Below, one piece after another: positions 7,919 through 15,684 of a stretch of 34,424 nt of DNA. This stretch comes from Streptomyces sp. ADI96-02 (GTDB taxonomy: Bacteria; Actinomycetota; Actinomycetes; Streptomycetales; Streptomycetaceae): NCBI RefSeq assembly GCF_003846185.1, contig NZ_ML123034.1, forward strand, positions 5,568,172 through 5,602,595, read 5' to 3'. The notes beneath the pieces were generated by a model. That model was given only the letters and a program-made list of their open reading frames with translations. It was not told the DNA's origin and made no database searches. The first letter of the stretch is position 1. Every line of letters starts with the position of its first letter. The position numbers were made by a program, and so were the translations under genes.

Positions 7919-9307
7919 TCAGGCGCCCTCCGCGCGCACCGCCGCCACCGCCTTGCGGGCCGCCACCAGCACCGGGTCCCAGACCGGCGAGAACGGCGGG
8001 GCGTAGCCCAGGTCCAGCGCCGTCATCTGCTCCACGGTCATCCCGGCCGTCAGCGCCACCGCCGCCACGTCGACGCGCTTGGCCGCGCCCTCGCGGCCCA
8101 CGATCTGCACGCCCAGCAGCCGGCCCGTGCGGTACTCCGCGAGCATCTTCACCGTCATCGGCTTCGCCCCCGGGTAGTAGCCCGCCCGCCCCGTCGACTC
8201 GATCACCGCCGTGACGTACCGCAGCCCGACCGCGCGGGCGTCCTTCTCCCGCAGCCCGGTCCGGGCGATCTCCAGGTCGCAGACCTTGCTCACCGCCGTA
8301 CCGACCACGCCCGGGAACGTGCCGTAGCCGCCCCCGACGTTCGAGCCGATCACCTGGCCGTGCTTGTTGGCGTGGGTGCCCAGCGCGATGTGCCGGGTGC
8401 GGCCCGCGACCAGGTCCAGGACCTCCACGCAGTCGCCGCCCGCCCAGACGTCCTCGTACCCCGCCACCCGCATCGACAGGTCGGTCAGCAGGCCGCCGTG
8501 CGGGCCCAGCGGCAGGCCCGCCTCCCGGGCCAGCGTGGTCTCCGGCTCCACGCCGATGCCCAGCACCACCACGTCCGCCGGATACGCCCCCGCCTCCGTC
8601 TCCACCGCGCTCACCCGGCCGTCCGGCCCGGTCGCGATCCCGGTCACCCCGGCCCCGTTCACCGTCGTGATGCCCAGCCCGTCCATCGCCTCGTGGACCA
8701 GGCGCCCCATGTCCGGATCCAGCGTGGCCATCGGCTGCTCGCCCCGGTTGAGGACCGTGACCTCGAAGCCGCGCTTGAGCATCGCCTCCGCCATCTCGAC
8801 GCCGATGTACCCCGCGCCCACCACGACCGCCCGCCGCGCGGATCCGCGGGCCGGGGCGTCCAGGGAGTCCAGCAGCGCCTGCCCGTCGTCCAGGGTCTGC
8901 ACCCCGTGCACCCCGGGCGCGTCCATGCCGGGCAGCGCCGGGCGCACCGGACGCGCGCCGGTGGCGATCACCAGCTTGTCGAAGCCCGTCCAGTACGACT
9001 CCCCGCTCTCCCGGTCCAGCGCCTCCACCCGCCGCCCGGCCAGGTCCAGCCCGGTCACCTCCGTCCGCATCCGCAGATCGATGGCGCGCTCCCGGTGCTC
9101 CTCGGGCGTACGGGCGATCAGGTCGCCGCGCCGCTCCACGTCGCCGCTCACCCAGTACGGGATGCCGCAGGCGGAGTACGAGGTGAAGTGGCCGCGCTCG
9201 AAGGCGACGATCTCCAGCGCGTCCGGCCCCTTCAGCCTGCGGGCCTGCGACGCGGCGGACATGCCCGCCGCGTTGCCGCCGATCACCACGAGTCGCTCCG
9301 CTGCCAT
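7919..9307 (-). CDS. CoA-disulfide reductase-like FAD/NAD(P) oxidoreductase
   Basis: This 462-residue flavoprotein belongs to the pyridine nucleotide-disulfide oxidoreductase class. It has an N-terminal FAD site (VVIGGNAAGMSAA, about 7-19), a single redox cysteine C47 in SACGIPYW, a central NAD(P) site (VVVGAGYIGVEMAE) and a second FAD segment (VWAGGDCVE). The single-cysteine arrangement is that of CoA-disulfide reductases and NADH oxidases rather than glutathione or mercuric reductases. No C-terminal rhodanese domain is present. The C-terminal APPFSPVWDPV segment fits the dimerisation domain of this group. The start at 9307 has an AAAGGGA ribosome site. It lies 42 bp downstream of the DUF4349 gene, possibly co-transcribed. 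Substrate (CoA disulfide, polysulfide or oxygen) is not decidable. Confidence 0.8.
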   Translation of the reverse strand: MAAERLVVIGGNAAGMSAASQARRLKGPDALEIVAFERGHFTSYSACGIPYWVSGDVERRGDLIARTPEEHRERAIDLRMRTEVTGLDLAGRRVEALDRESGESYWTGFDKLVIATGARPVRPALPGMDAPGVHGVQTLDDGQALLDSLDAPARGSARRAVVVGAGYIGVEMAEAMLKRGFEVTVLNRGEQPMATLDPDMGRLVHEAMDGLGITTVNGAGVTGIATGPDGRVSAVETEAGAYPADVVVLGIGVEPETTLAREAGLPLGPHGGLLTDLSMRVAGYEDVWAGGDCVEVLDLVAGRTRHIALGTHANKHGQVIGSNVGGGYGTFPGVVGTAVSKVCDLEIARTGLREKDARAVGLRYVTAVIESTGRAGYYPGAKPMTVKMLAEYRTGRLLGVQIVGREGAAKRVDVAAVALTAGMTVEQMTALDLGYAPPFSPVWDPVLVAARKAVAAVRAEGA

Positions 9308-9349
9308 GCCGGTCCCTTTCGCCGTGTCAGGGACCCCACGCTACGGGGC

Positions 9350-10339
9350 TCAGGGCGCGGCCGGTCCCGTCGCCCGCTGCTCGGCGGCGGCCCCCCGGCG
9401 CTCCCGGCGGGCCCGCGCCGCGCGCCACCCGACCAGTGCCGCCACCGCCGTGACCAGGAACGGGGCCGCCGCCCCGACCGCCACCGCGATCCACCGCAGC
9501 GTCGTCACGAACGCGTCCCAGCCGCCGTCGAGAGCGTCCACGAACCCGGGGCCGTCGTCGCCGGCCGGCTCCGGGGCGTCGCGCTCCGTCAGCTCCAGCG
9601 TGATCGTCGCCAGCGAGGTGCGGTCCTTCAGGTTCGCCCGCTGGGCCAGCAGCGATTCCAGGGCCGCCTGACGGCTGCTCAGCTCGCCCTCCAGCGTGAC
9701 GACGTCGGCGAGCTCGTCCGCCCGGTCCATCAGCTCCCGCACCCGTGCCACGCTCGTCCGCTGGGTGGCGATCCGGCTCTCCGTGTCGACCACCCGGTCG
9801 GTGACGTCCTTCGCGTCCGACGTCCGCGACAGCAGCTTCCCGGAACCGGCGAGCGTCCGCAGCACCTCCTCGTACCGGTCCCGCGGCACCCGCAGCACCA
9901 GGCGCGAGGTCTCGTACGCGTCGTCGAGGCGCTCGGTGCTCTCGCTCGCCACCAGGCCGCCGCCGTCCTGTGCCGCGACCCGCGCGGCGGCCACGGCCTT
10001 CGGCACGTCCCGCACCTCCACGGCGAGCTCGGCCGTACGGATGACATGGGTGACGGCGGAGGCCCCGGGATCCGGAGCCTTCCGCGCCTGCTTCGCCGCG
10101 TCCGCGCCGGGCGCGTACTGTCCCCCGGCCCTGTCGGCCCGGCCTCCCGCCTCGGCGTCCTCCGAGGACGCCAGGCTCCGGTCCGCCGTGCCGCCCCCGT
10201 CGGAGGCGGCCCCGCAGCCGCCGACGGCGAGCAGCGCGGCGAGCGCCCCGGCGGCGAGCACGGCCCGGGAGCGGGCGCGGTGCGCCGCACGCGCCGGGCG
10301 GGCGGAAGATCGGTCGGCGCCGCTGTCCATGACAGCCAT
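9350..10339 (-). CDS. DUF4349 membrane lipoprotein
   Basis: This 329-residue protein has a basic N-terminus, a hydrophobic stretch and a lipobox (LAVGGC, modified cysteine C42), then a flexible Ser/Gly/Ala-rich linker. The body matches DUF4349: a beta-rich region (VIRTAELAVEVRDVPKAVAA), the LVLRVPRDRYEEVL segment, a long helical coiled-coil-like section (about 185-235) and a C-terminal transmembrane helix (about 275-305) followed by a basic tail. It is probably anchored in the membrane at both ends with the middle outside. Function is unknown. It diverges from hemY and is followed by the flavoprotein gene. In-frame ATG codons at 10339 and 10330 are both possible starts. Confidence 0.75.
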   Translation of the reverse strand: MAVMDSGADRSSARPARAAHRARSRAVLAAGALAALLAVGGCGAASDGGGTADRSLASSEDAEAGGRADRAGGQYAPGADAAKQARKAPDPGASAVTHVIRTAELAVEVRDVPKAVAAARVAAQDGGGLVASESTERLDDAYETSRLVLRVPRDRYEEVLRTLAGSGKLLSRTSDAKDVTDRVVDTESRIATQRTSVARVRELMDRADELADVVTLEGELSSRQAALESLLAQRANLKDRTSLATITLELTERDAPEPAGDDGPGFVDALDGGWDAFVTTLRWIAVAVGAAAPFLVTAVAALVGWRAARARRERRGAAAEQRATGPAAP

Positions 10340-10477
10340 AACAGGTCCCCCCAGGACGGTGGTCGATGGTGCCGGTTAGACGCGGCGGTCCCGCGACGGG
10401 TTTCCGGCCGTGGGTTTCGAAGCGGTCACGTTCGGGACACCCCTCGGGTGCGGGCTCGGGTTTGAGAGAGTGGACCC

Positions 10478-11953
10478 ATGCAGCGTTCTGATCAGCGTGC
10501 GGACCCGGCCACGGGCCACGTCGTCGTCATCGGCGGAGGCATCGCCGGCCTGGCCGCCGCCCACCGCCTGGTCGCCACCGGCCTCCGGGTCACGCTCCTG
10601 GAGGCGACCGACCGGCTCGGCGGCAAGCTGACCACCGGCGAGGTGGCCGGGGTGCGGGTGGACCTCGGCGCGGAGTCGATGCTGGCCCGCAGGCCCGAGG
10701 CGGTCGCCCTCGCCCGCGCGGTCGGTCTGGCCGGGCGCCTCCAGCCCCCCGCCACCGCCACCGCGTCGCTGTGGACCCGCGACGCCCTGCGTCCGATGCC
10801 CAAGGGGCACGTCATGGGCGTCCCGAGCGACCCGGCCGCGCTCAGCGGCGTGCTGTCGCCCGAGGGACTGGCCCGGATCGCCGAGGAACCCGGCCTCACC
10901 CCGACCCCCGTCGGCGACGACGTGGCGGTCGGGGCGTACGTCGCCGACCGGTTCGGCCGCGAGGTCGTGGACCGGCTCGTGGAACCGCTCCTGGGCGGCG
11001 TGTACGCGGGCGACGCCTACCGGATCTCGATGCGCGCCGCCGTACCGCAGCTCTTCGAGGCGGTGAAGGAGGGCGGCTCGCTGCTCGACGCGGTGCGCCG
11101 CGTCCAGGAGCGCGCGGCGGCCCGGCAGCAGACCGGCCCGGTCTTCCAGGGCATCGAGGGCGGCATCGGCACCCTCCCGTACGCCGTGGCCGACGCCGTA
11201 CGCGCCGGGGGCGGCGAGATCCTCACCGCCACCCCCGTCCTCGGACTCACCCGGACCGCGACGGGCTGGGCCGTCCGCACCGACAGCCGGGTGATCGCCG
11301 CCGACGGCGTCGTCCTGGCCGCCCCCGCCTGGTCCGCCTCCACCCTGCTGGCCGCCTCCTCGCCGGCCGCCTCCGCCGAGCTCGCCGGTGTCGAGTACGC
11401 CTCGATGGCCCTGGTCACCCTCGCCTACCGCCGCGCCGACGTGGCGGGAACCGAGGCCCTGCACGGCCGTTCGGGCTTCCTGGTGCCGCCGGTCGACGGC
11501 CGCACCATCAAGGCGTCGACCTTCTCCGGCAACAAGTGGCGGTGGGTCGCCGACGCGGCCCCCGACCTCTTCCTGCTGCGCACCTCCGTCGGCCGGTACG
11601 GCGAGGAGGACCACCTGCACCGTGAGGACGTCGAGCTGGTCGGCGCGTCCCGGCGCGACCTCGCCCAGGCCACCGGACTCACCGCGCGGCCCGTGGACAC
11701 CGAGGTCACCCGCTGGATCGGCGGCCTGCCCCAGTACCCGGTCGGCCACCTCGCCCGGGTCGCCCGGATCCGCGAACACGTCGGCGCGCTGCGCGCGCTG
11801 CGGGTGTGCGGAGCGGCCTACGACGGCGTCGGCATCCCGGCCTGCGTCGCCAGTGCGCACCGGGCCGCCGACGAGATCGTCCGCGACCTGACGGAGGAGA
11901 TCATCGCCACGCCGACCCTGGTTCGGGGCACGGTGAGCGAGGCGGGACAATAG
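10478..11953 (+). CDS. hemY: Coproporphyrinogen III / protoporphyrinogen oxidase (HemY/CgoX type)
   Basis: This 491-residue FAD enzyme oxidises the porphyrinogen to the porphyrin. It has an N-terminal dinucleotide site (VVVIGGGIAGLAAAHRL, about 15-31), the LLEATDRLGGKLTT segment and the C-terminal FAD motif GAAYDGVGIPACVASA. No strong membrane helix is seen, as expected for the soluble Gram-positive type. It is followed after 4 bp by chdC. That pairing indicates the coproporphyrin-dependent branch, in which the physiological substrate is coproporphyrinogen III. ATG 10478 follows a -10-like GAGAGT (10466-10471) by 6 bases with no ribosome site, which suggests leaderless expression. Confidence 0.93.
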   Translation: MQRSDQRADPATGHVVVIGGGIAGLAAAHRLVATGLRVTLLEATDRLGGKLTTGEVAGVRVDLGAESMLARRPEAVALARAVGLAGRLQPPATATASLWTRDALRPMPKGHVMGVPSDPAALSGVLSPEGLARIAEEPGLTPTPVGDDVAVGAYVADRFGREVVDRLVEPLLGGVYAGDAYRISMRAAVPQLFEAVKEGGSLLDAVRRVQERAAARQQTGPVFQGIEGGIGTLPYAVADAVRAGGGEILTATPVLGLTRTATGWAVRTDSRVIAADGVVLAAPAWSASTLLAASSPAASAELAGVEYASMALVTLAYRRADVAGTEALHGRSGFLVPPVDGRTIKASTFSGNKWRWVADAAPDLFLLRTSVGRYGEEDHLHREDVELVGASRRDLAQATGLTARPVDTEVTRWIGGLPQYPVGHLARVARIREHVGALRALRVCGAAYDGVGIPACVASAHRAADEIVRDLTEEIIATPTLVRGTVSEAGQ

Positions 11954-11957
11954 CCGT

Positions 11958-12686
11958 ATGAGTGCTCCTGAGACTGTGACATCCAGCAAGAGTCCGAACG
12001 CCGGAAAGAAGGCCAAGGACCTCAACGAGGTCATCCGCTACACCCTCTGGTCGGTCTTCAAACTGCGCGACGTGCTCCCGCTGGACCGCGCCGGGTACGC
12101 CGAAGAGGTCCAGGAGCTGTTCGACCGGCTCGCGGCCCAGGACGTCACCGTCCGCGGGACCTACGACCTGTCCGGACTGCGGGCCGACGCCGACCTCATG
12201 ATCTGGTGGCACGCCGAGACCGCGGACGAGCTCCAGGAGGCGTACAACCTCTTCCGGCGCACCAGGCTCGGCCGCGCGCTCGACCCGGTCTGGTCGAACA
12301 TGGCGCTGCACCGGCCGGCCGAGTTCAACAAGTCGCACATCCCGGCGTTCCTCGCCGACGAGACGCCGCGCGACTACATCAGCGTCTACCCCTTCGTGCG
12401 CTCCTACGACTGGTACCTGCTGCCCGACGAGGACCGCCGCCGCATGCTCGCCGACCACGGCAAGATGGCCCGCGGCTACCCCGACGTCCGCGCCAACACG
12501 GTCGCCTCGTTCTCGCTCGGCGACTACGAGTGGATCCTCGCCTTCGAGGCGGACGAGCTGTACCGCATCGTCGACCTGATGCGCCACCTGCGCGCCTCCG
12601 AGGCACGGCTCCACGTGCGCGAGGAGGTCCCGTTCTACACGGGCCGCAGGAAGAGCGTCGCAGACCTGGTGGCCGGGCTCGCATAG
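11958..12686 (+). CDS. chdC: Coproheme decarboxylase (HemQ/ChdC)
   Basis: This 242-residue protein of the chlorite-dismutase superfamily performs the last step of the coproporphyrin-dependent heme pathway, decarboxylating coproheme to heme b with peroxide. Expected residues are visible: Y144 in ISVYPFVRSYDWYLL as the catalytic tyrosine, H167 in LADHGKMARGY as the proximal heme ligand and H118 in MALHRPAEFNK as a candidate distal histidine of the actinobacterial type. A chlorite-dismutating arginine context is not present. It lies 4 bp after hemY in a tight operon. The ferrochelatase of the pathway is not in this window. Confidence 0.93.
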   Translation: MSAPETVTSSKSPNAGKKAKDLNEVIRYTLWSVFKLRDVLPLDRAGYAEEVQELFDRLAAQDVTVRGTYDLSGLRADADLMIWWHAETADELQEAYNLFRRTRLGRALDPVWSNMALHRPAEFNKSHIPAFLADETPRDYISVYPFVRSYDWYLLPDEDRRRMLADHGKMARGYPDVRANTVASFSLGDYEWILAFEADELYRIVDLMRHLRASEARLHVREEVPFYTGRRKSVADLVAGLA

Positions 12687-12725
12687 CCAGCGAGACCCGG
12701 ACCACCCCAACCCGGAAGGTCAGAG

Positions 12726-12756
12726 GACGGGCGCCCGGCGCGACGCGCCGCCCGTC
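12726..12756 (+). terminator. First hairpin after chdC
   Basis: GACGGGCG (12726-12733) pairs with CGCCCGTC (12749-12756) around an inner GC-rich stem. It lies 40 bases past the chdC stop. It has no T-run. Confidence 0.4.
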
Positions 12757-12781
12757 GCTCCAGCGACACCGGGTTCGGCTT

Positions 12782-12834
12782 CGGGTCCCGCGGGAGAGTG
12801 CTTCGGCGCTCTCCGGCGGGACCCGTTCGGTTTT
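12782..12834. terminator. Strong terminator between convergent chdC and the TAP-like gene
   Basis: CGGGTCCCGC (12782-12791) pairs with GCGGGACCCG (12816-12825). The inner GGAGAG/CTCTCC stem continues towards a CTTCGG-type loop with two mismatches, and TTCGGTTTT follows. It is a classic rho-independent structure for the plus strand and can also serve the convergent gene. Confidence 0.85.
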
Positions 12835-12859
12835 CAGGCCGGGGACACCGCGTTCCGGT

Positions 12860-14419
12860 TCAGTCCAGGGACACCGCGTTCGGCTCCGGCCGCGCCGCGC
12901 AGTCCGCGTCCCGCTCCGGTGTCCGCCCGGTCAGCAGGTAGCGGCGCAGATGCCCGTCGACGCAGGCGTTGCCCGCCCCGCCGACGCCGTGCGTACCGGC
13001 GCCCCGCTCGGTCACGAGCACCGCGCCCGGCAGCCGCCGCCGCAGCTCCAGCGCCCCCTCGTACGGGGTGACCGCGTCCCGCTCCGCCGCGAGGATCAGC
13101 ACCGGGGGCAGCTCTCCGGGCCGCGTCCCGACGTCCAGCGGGCGCTGCCGGGGCGTGGGCCAGAAGGCGCAGGGCAGGTTGGTGAACGCGTTGTGCCAGG
13201 TCGCTAACGGGGCCGCCGCCGCGAGGGCCGTGTGGTCGCGGTCCCACACCGCGAAGTCCTCCGGCCAGGGGGCGTCGTTGCACTCCACCGCCGTGTAGAC
13301 GGCCCGCTCGTTCTCGTCGCCCTTCGCCGTCACGGCGTCCCGTGACGCCTGGGCGATCAGCGGCTCCGGATTGCCCCGCCGGTACTCCGACAGGGCCGTG
13401 GCCCGCATCGCCCAGTAGTCGTCGTAGTACGCGGCGTCCAGGAACGCTGCCTGGAACTGCCCGGTGCCCACCGTCCCGCCCGCGGGCCGGGCGGCGATCT
13501 CGGCGCGGACCTCGTCGTAACCGCGCTGCACGGCCTCGGGCGTGGCCCCCAGCCCGTACACGTCGTGGTGCGCGGCCACCCAGCGCCGGAAGTCCGCCCA
13601 GCGGGACTCCAGGGCCTGCGACTGGCCGAGGTTGGAGCGGTACCAGATCCGCCGGGGGTCCGGATCGACCGCCGAGTCGAAGACCATGCGCCGTACGTGC
13701 GAGGGGAACAGGGTGGCGTACAGCGCGCCGAAGTACGTGCCGTACGAGGCCCCCATGAACGTCAGTTCCGGCTCGCCGAGCGCCGCGCGCAGCACGTCCA
13801 GGTCGCGGGCGTTGTTGAGCGAGGTGTAGTGCCGCAGGGCGTCTCCGGCGTTCCGTTCGCAGCCGAGCGCGTACGCCCGCGCCCGCGCGATCCGCTTCTC
13901 CTTGTCGGCGGCCGTGGGGTGGACGGGGGCGTCGGTGGGCCGCTCCGCGAACGCGGCCGGGTCCTGGCAGGACAGCGGGGCCGAGTCCCCCACGCCGCGC
14001 GGGGCGTAGCCCACCAGGTCGTACGCCCGCGCGACCTCACGCCACTCGGACATCTCGCCCAGCAGCGGGAAGGTGATGCTGGAGGAGCCGGGACCGCCCG
14101 GGTTGTAGACCAGGGCCCCCTGCCGTCCGGCCGCGTCACCGGTGGCGGCGACGCGGCTGACGGTCAGTTCGATCTGCGGCCCGTCGGGCTCCGCGTAGTC
14201 GAGCGGGACGGTGACCCTGCCGCACTTCAGCGTCTCCGGCAGCATCTCCTCCTCGGGGCACGCCCCGAAGTCGATCCCGGCCGCCGCCGCACGGGCCGCC
14301 GCCACCGCCGTCCCCCGGGTCTCGGCGGCCGGCGGGCCGTCCCAGGCGCTCGCCGGTGTCACGGTCAGGGCGGACAGGACCAGGGAGCCGATCGTTGCGT
14401 ACAGCGGTGCCGTTCTCAC
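12860..14419 (-). CDS. Secreted TAP-type alpha/beta hydrolase (tripeptidyl aminopeptidase family), with a TTA codon
   Basis: This 519-residue exported serine hydrolase resembles the Streptomyces Tap/Slp proteases, which remove N-terminal tripeptides outside the cell. A signal peptide ends at about residue 25 (TPASA before WDGPP). The triad is S225 in GASYGTY, D448 in AERDAVTP and H477 in GAGTHGVGG, and the YNPGGPGSS oxyanion region is at about 105-113. Four cysteines in the C-terminal half probably form disulfides. GTG 14419 was chosen for its GAGAGG ribosome site 8 bases upstream and because it places the signal peptide at the N-terminus. Leu405 is encoded by TTA (13205-13207), so translation should need the bldA tRNA and be favoured late in development. 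The natural substrate is unknown. Confidence 0.85.
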   Translation of the reverse strand: MRTAPLYATIGSLVLSALTVTPASAWDGPPAAETRGTAVAAARAAAAGIDFGACPEEEMLPETLKCGRVTVPLDYAEPDGPQIELTVSRVAATGDAAGRQGALVYNPGGPGSSSITFPLLGEMSEWREVARAYDLVGYAPRGVGDSAPLSCQDPAAFAERPTDAPVHPTAADKEKRIARARAYALGCERNAGDALRHYTSLNNARDLDVLRAALGEPELTFMGASYGTYFGALYATLFPSHVRRMVFDSAVDPDPRRIWYRSNLGQSQALESRWADFRRWVAAHHDVYGLGATPEAVQRGYDEVRAEIAARPAGGTVGTGQFQAAFLDAAYYDDYWAMRATALSEYRRGNPEPLIAQASRDAVTAKGDENERAVYTAVECNDAPWPEDFAVWDRDHTALAAAAPLATWHNAFTNLPCAFWPTPRQRPLDVGTRPGELPPVLILAAERDAVTPYEGALELRRRLPGAVLVTERGAGTHGVGGAGNACVDGHLRRYLLTGRTPERDADCAARPEPNAVSLD

Positions 14420-14640
14420 GCGCGGGGCCTCTCTGCGGATGCGGAGAGGGGATGCTCGGCGGCGGCACGGGCGAAGTAAAGCACCGCGCCCGCATGTCAC
14501 CGGGAACGACTCCGCTGCCCGGCGCGCCGGGCCGACGGCGCGGCGCGTACGGGTGGACCGGCGCGGCACGGGTCCCGGCCCGGCCCCGGCGCGGCCCCGG
14601 TCCGGGATTCCGGTGACCCGCCGTCAGCCGGGGCCGGTGC

Positions 14641-14838
14641 TCACGAACCGCCGCCTCCGCAGCTGGACCCGCCGCCGCCCCCGCAGCTCGAACCGCCGCC
14701 GCCCCCGCAACTGGACCCGCCGCCTCCGCATCCCGACCCCGATCCCGCGCCGCAGCCGGAGCCGCCGCCGCATCCCGACCCCGAACCGCCGCCGGTCGAG
14801 CCTCCGCAACTCGTGTGGCCGGGGCTCGTGCTCGCGCA
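14641..14838 (-). repeat. Cys/Gly/Ser-coding repeat tract with a 24-bp unit at its end
   Basis: The DNA encoding the tail has a 24-bp period at its 3' end (three SSCGGGGG-type units, cysteine codons spaced exactly 24 bp) and more degenerate GSGCGGG units before it. It is the most repetitive coding stretch of the window and could expand or contract by slippage. Confidence 0.8.
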
Positions 14839-15684
14839 CCACACCGTCGCCGCCACCGCCGCCGTGCCCGCCGCGGAGCTCCCGGCGGCGATCGGGCCGG
14901 ACCGGTCGCCCGGACCGCGCAGCCGGGCAGCGGCCACCAGGTGGCCCTGGAGCCCGGGATCGGGCAGCGCGCGCGGGCCCCGGACGGCGACCAGACGCGC
15001 GGGCGACTCCACGGACGCGTGGGCGGCCCGGAAACCCTCCGCGGCACGGCGGCCCGCCCGGGTGATCCGCTTCGCGGAGGACACGGCCACGACCAGGCCG
15101 CTGATCGCGCCGAGCAGGATCGCGGGCACCACCTTCACGATGAACGGCAACGGCATGTCGGACAGGCCGTCCACCATCGCGTACTGGACGAAGGTGAGTC
15201 CCAGGGACACCGGGAAGGCGATCAGGCAGCACACCCCCTGCACCACTCCCCAACGGCGCAGCGGACGGGTGTCCGCGGGCGGTACGAGCAGCCCGCGCGC
15301 CGCCAGCCCGTCGCCGATCTCCTGTACCGCCGGGTGCCGCATCACCGCGTCCCGCAAGGCGGCCAGCGCGCCGCTCGGCGCTGCGCCCAGCTCCTGGAGC
15401 ACGGCCCGCTCCACCGGGTCGTGCGCCTGCGGACGCTGTACGGAGACGATGCCGGGGCCGCCGATGAGCAGCCGTCCGTCCGCGTGCAGCGCGGTCAGGG
15501 CGGTGTCCACCACCCTGCCCGGTCCGCCGCCCAGGAACGCCGCCTCGTACAGGTCGTGGACGGCGGGGGACGGGCCCGGCGCGGGGCGGCGGCCCTTCGC
15601 GGCCAGCAGCCGGACGATCAGGAGCAGCGAGGAGACGACGACCGCGAGGGTCAGCAGAGCGGCGAGTGCGTTCACGGCGTTCAC
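14641..15684 (-). CDS. TIGR04222-like membrane protein with a Cys/Gly/Ser repeat tail, possible MNIO substrate
   Basis: This 347-residue protein has an N-terminal transmembrane helix (about 4-24), a soluble segment (about 40-140, with LYEAAFLGGGPGRVVDTAL and an ADGRLLIGG motif), two more membrane helices (about 145-170 and 182-203) and a second soluble segment. It looks like the TIGR04222 family. The last 65 residues are almost only Gly, Ser and Cys, with cysteines at 283, 293, 305, 311, 319, 326, 334 and 342; the last three lie in an exact 8-residue SSCGGGGG repeat. The GTG start at 15684 overlaps the stop of the MNIO enzyme gene by 4 bp, so it is made with that enzyme. I infer that the tail cysteines are modified by it. 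GTG 15675 is a less likely start. Confidence 0.75.
   Translation of the reverse strand: MNAVNALAALLTLAVVVSSLLLIVRLLAAKGRRPAPGPSPAVHDLYEAAFLGGGPGRVVDTALTALHADGRLLIGGPGIVSVQRPQAHDPVERAVLQELGAAPSGALAALRDAVMRHPAVQEIGDGLAARGLLVPPADTRPLRRWGVVQGVCCLIAFPVSLGLTFVQYAMVDGLSDMPLPFIVKVVPAILLGAISGLVVAVSSAKRITRAGRRAAEGFRAAHASVESPARLVAVRGPRALPDPGLQGHLVAAARLRGPGDRSGPIAAGSSAAGTAAVAATVWCASTSPGHTSCGGSTGGGSGSGCGGGSGCGAGSGSGCGGGGSSCGGGGGSSCGGGGGSSCGGGGS

Noticed and set aside
6698..10465. A very long plus-strand frame (over 1200 codons) across hemE and the two minus-strand genes
   Set aside because: It is rich in Arg, Pro and His and runs out of frame through hemE, which has clear family motifs. Long stop-free shadows are normal at this G+C.
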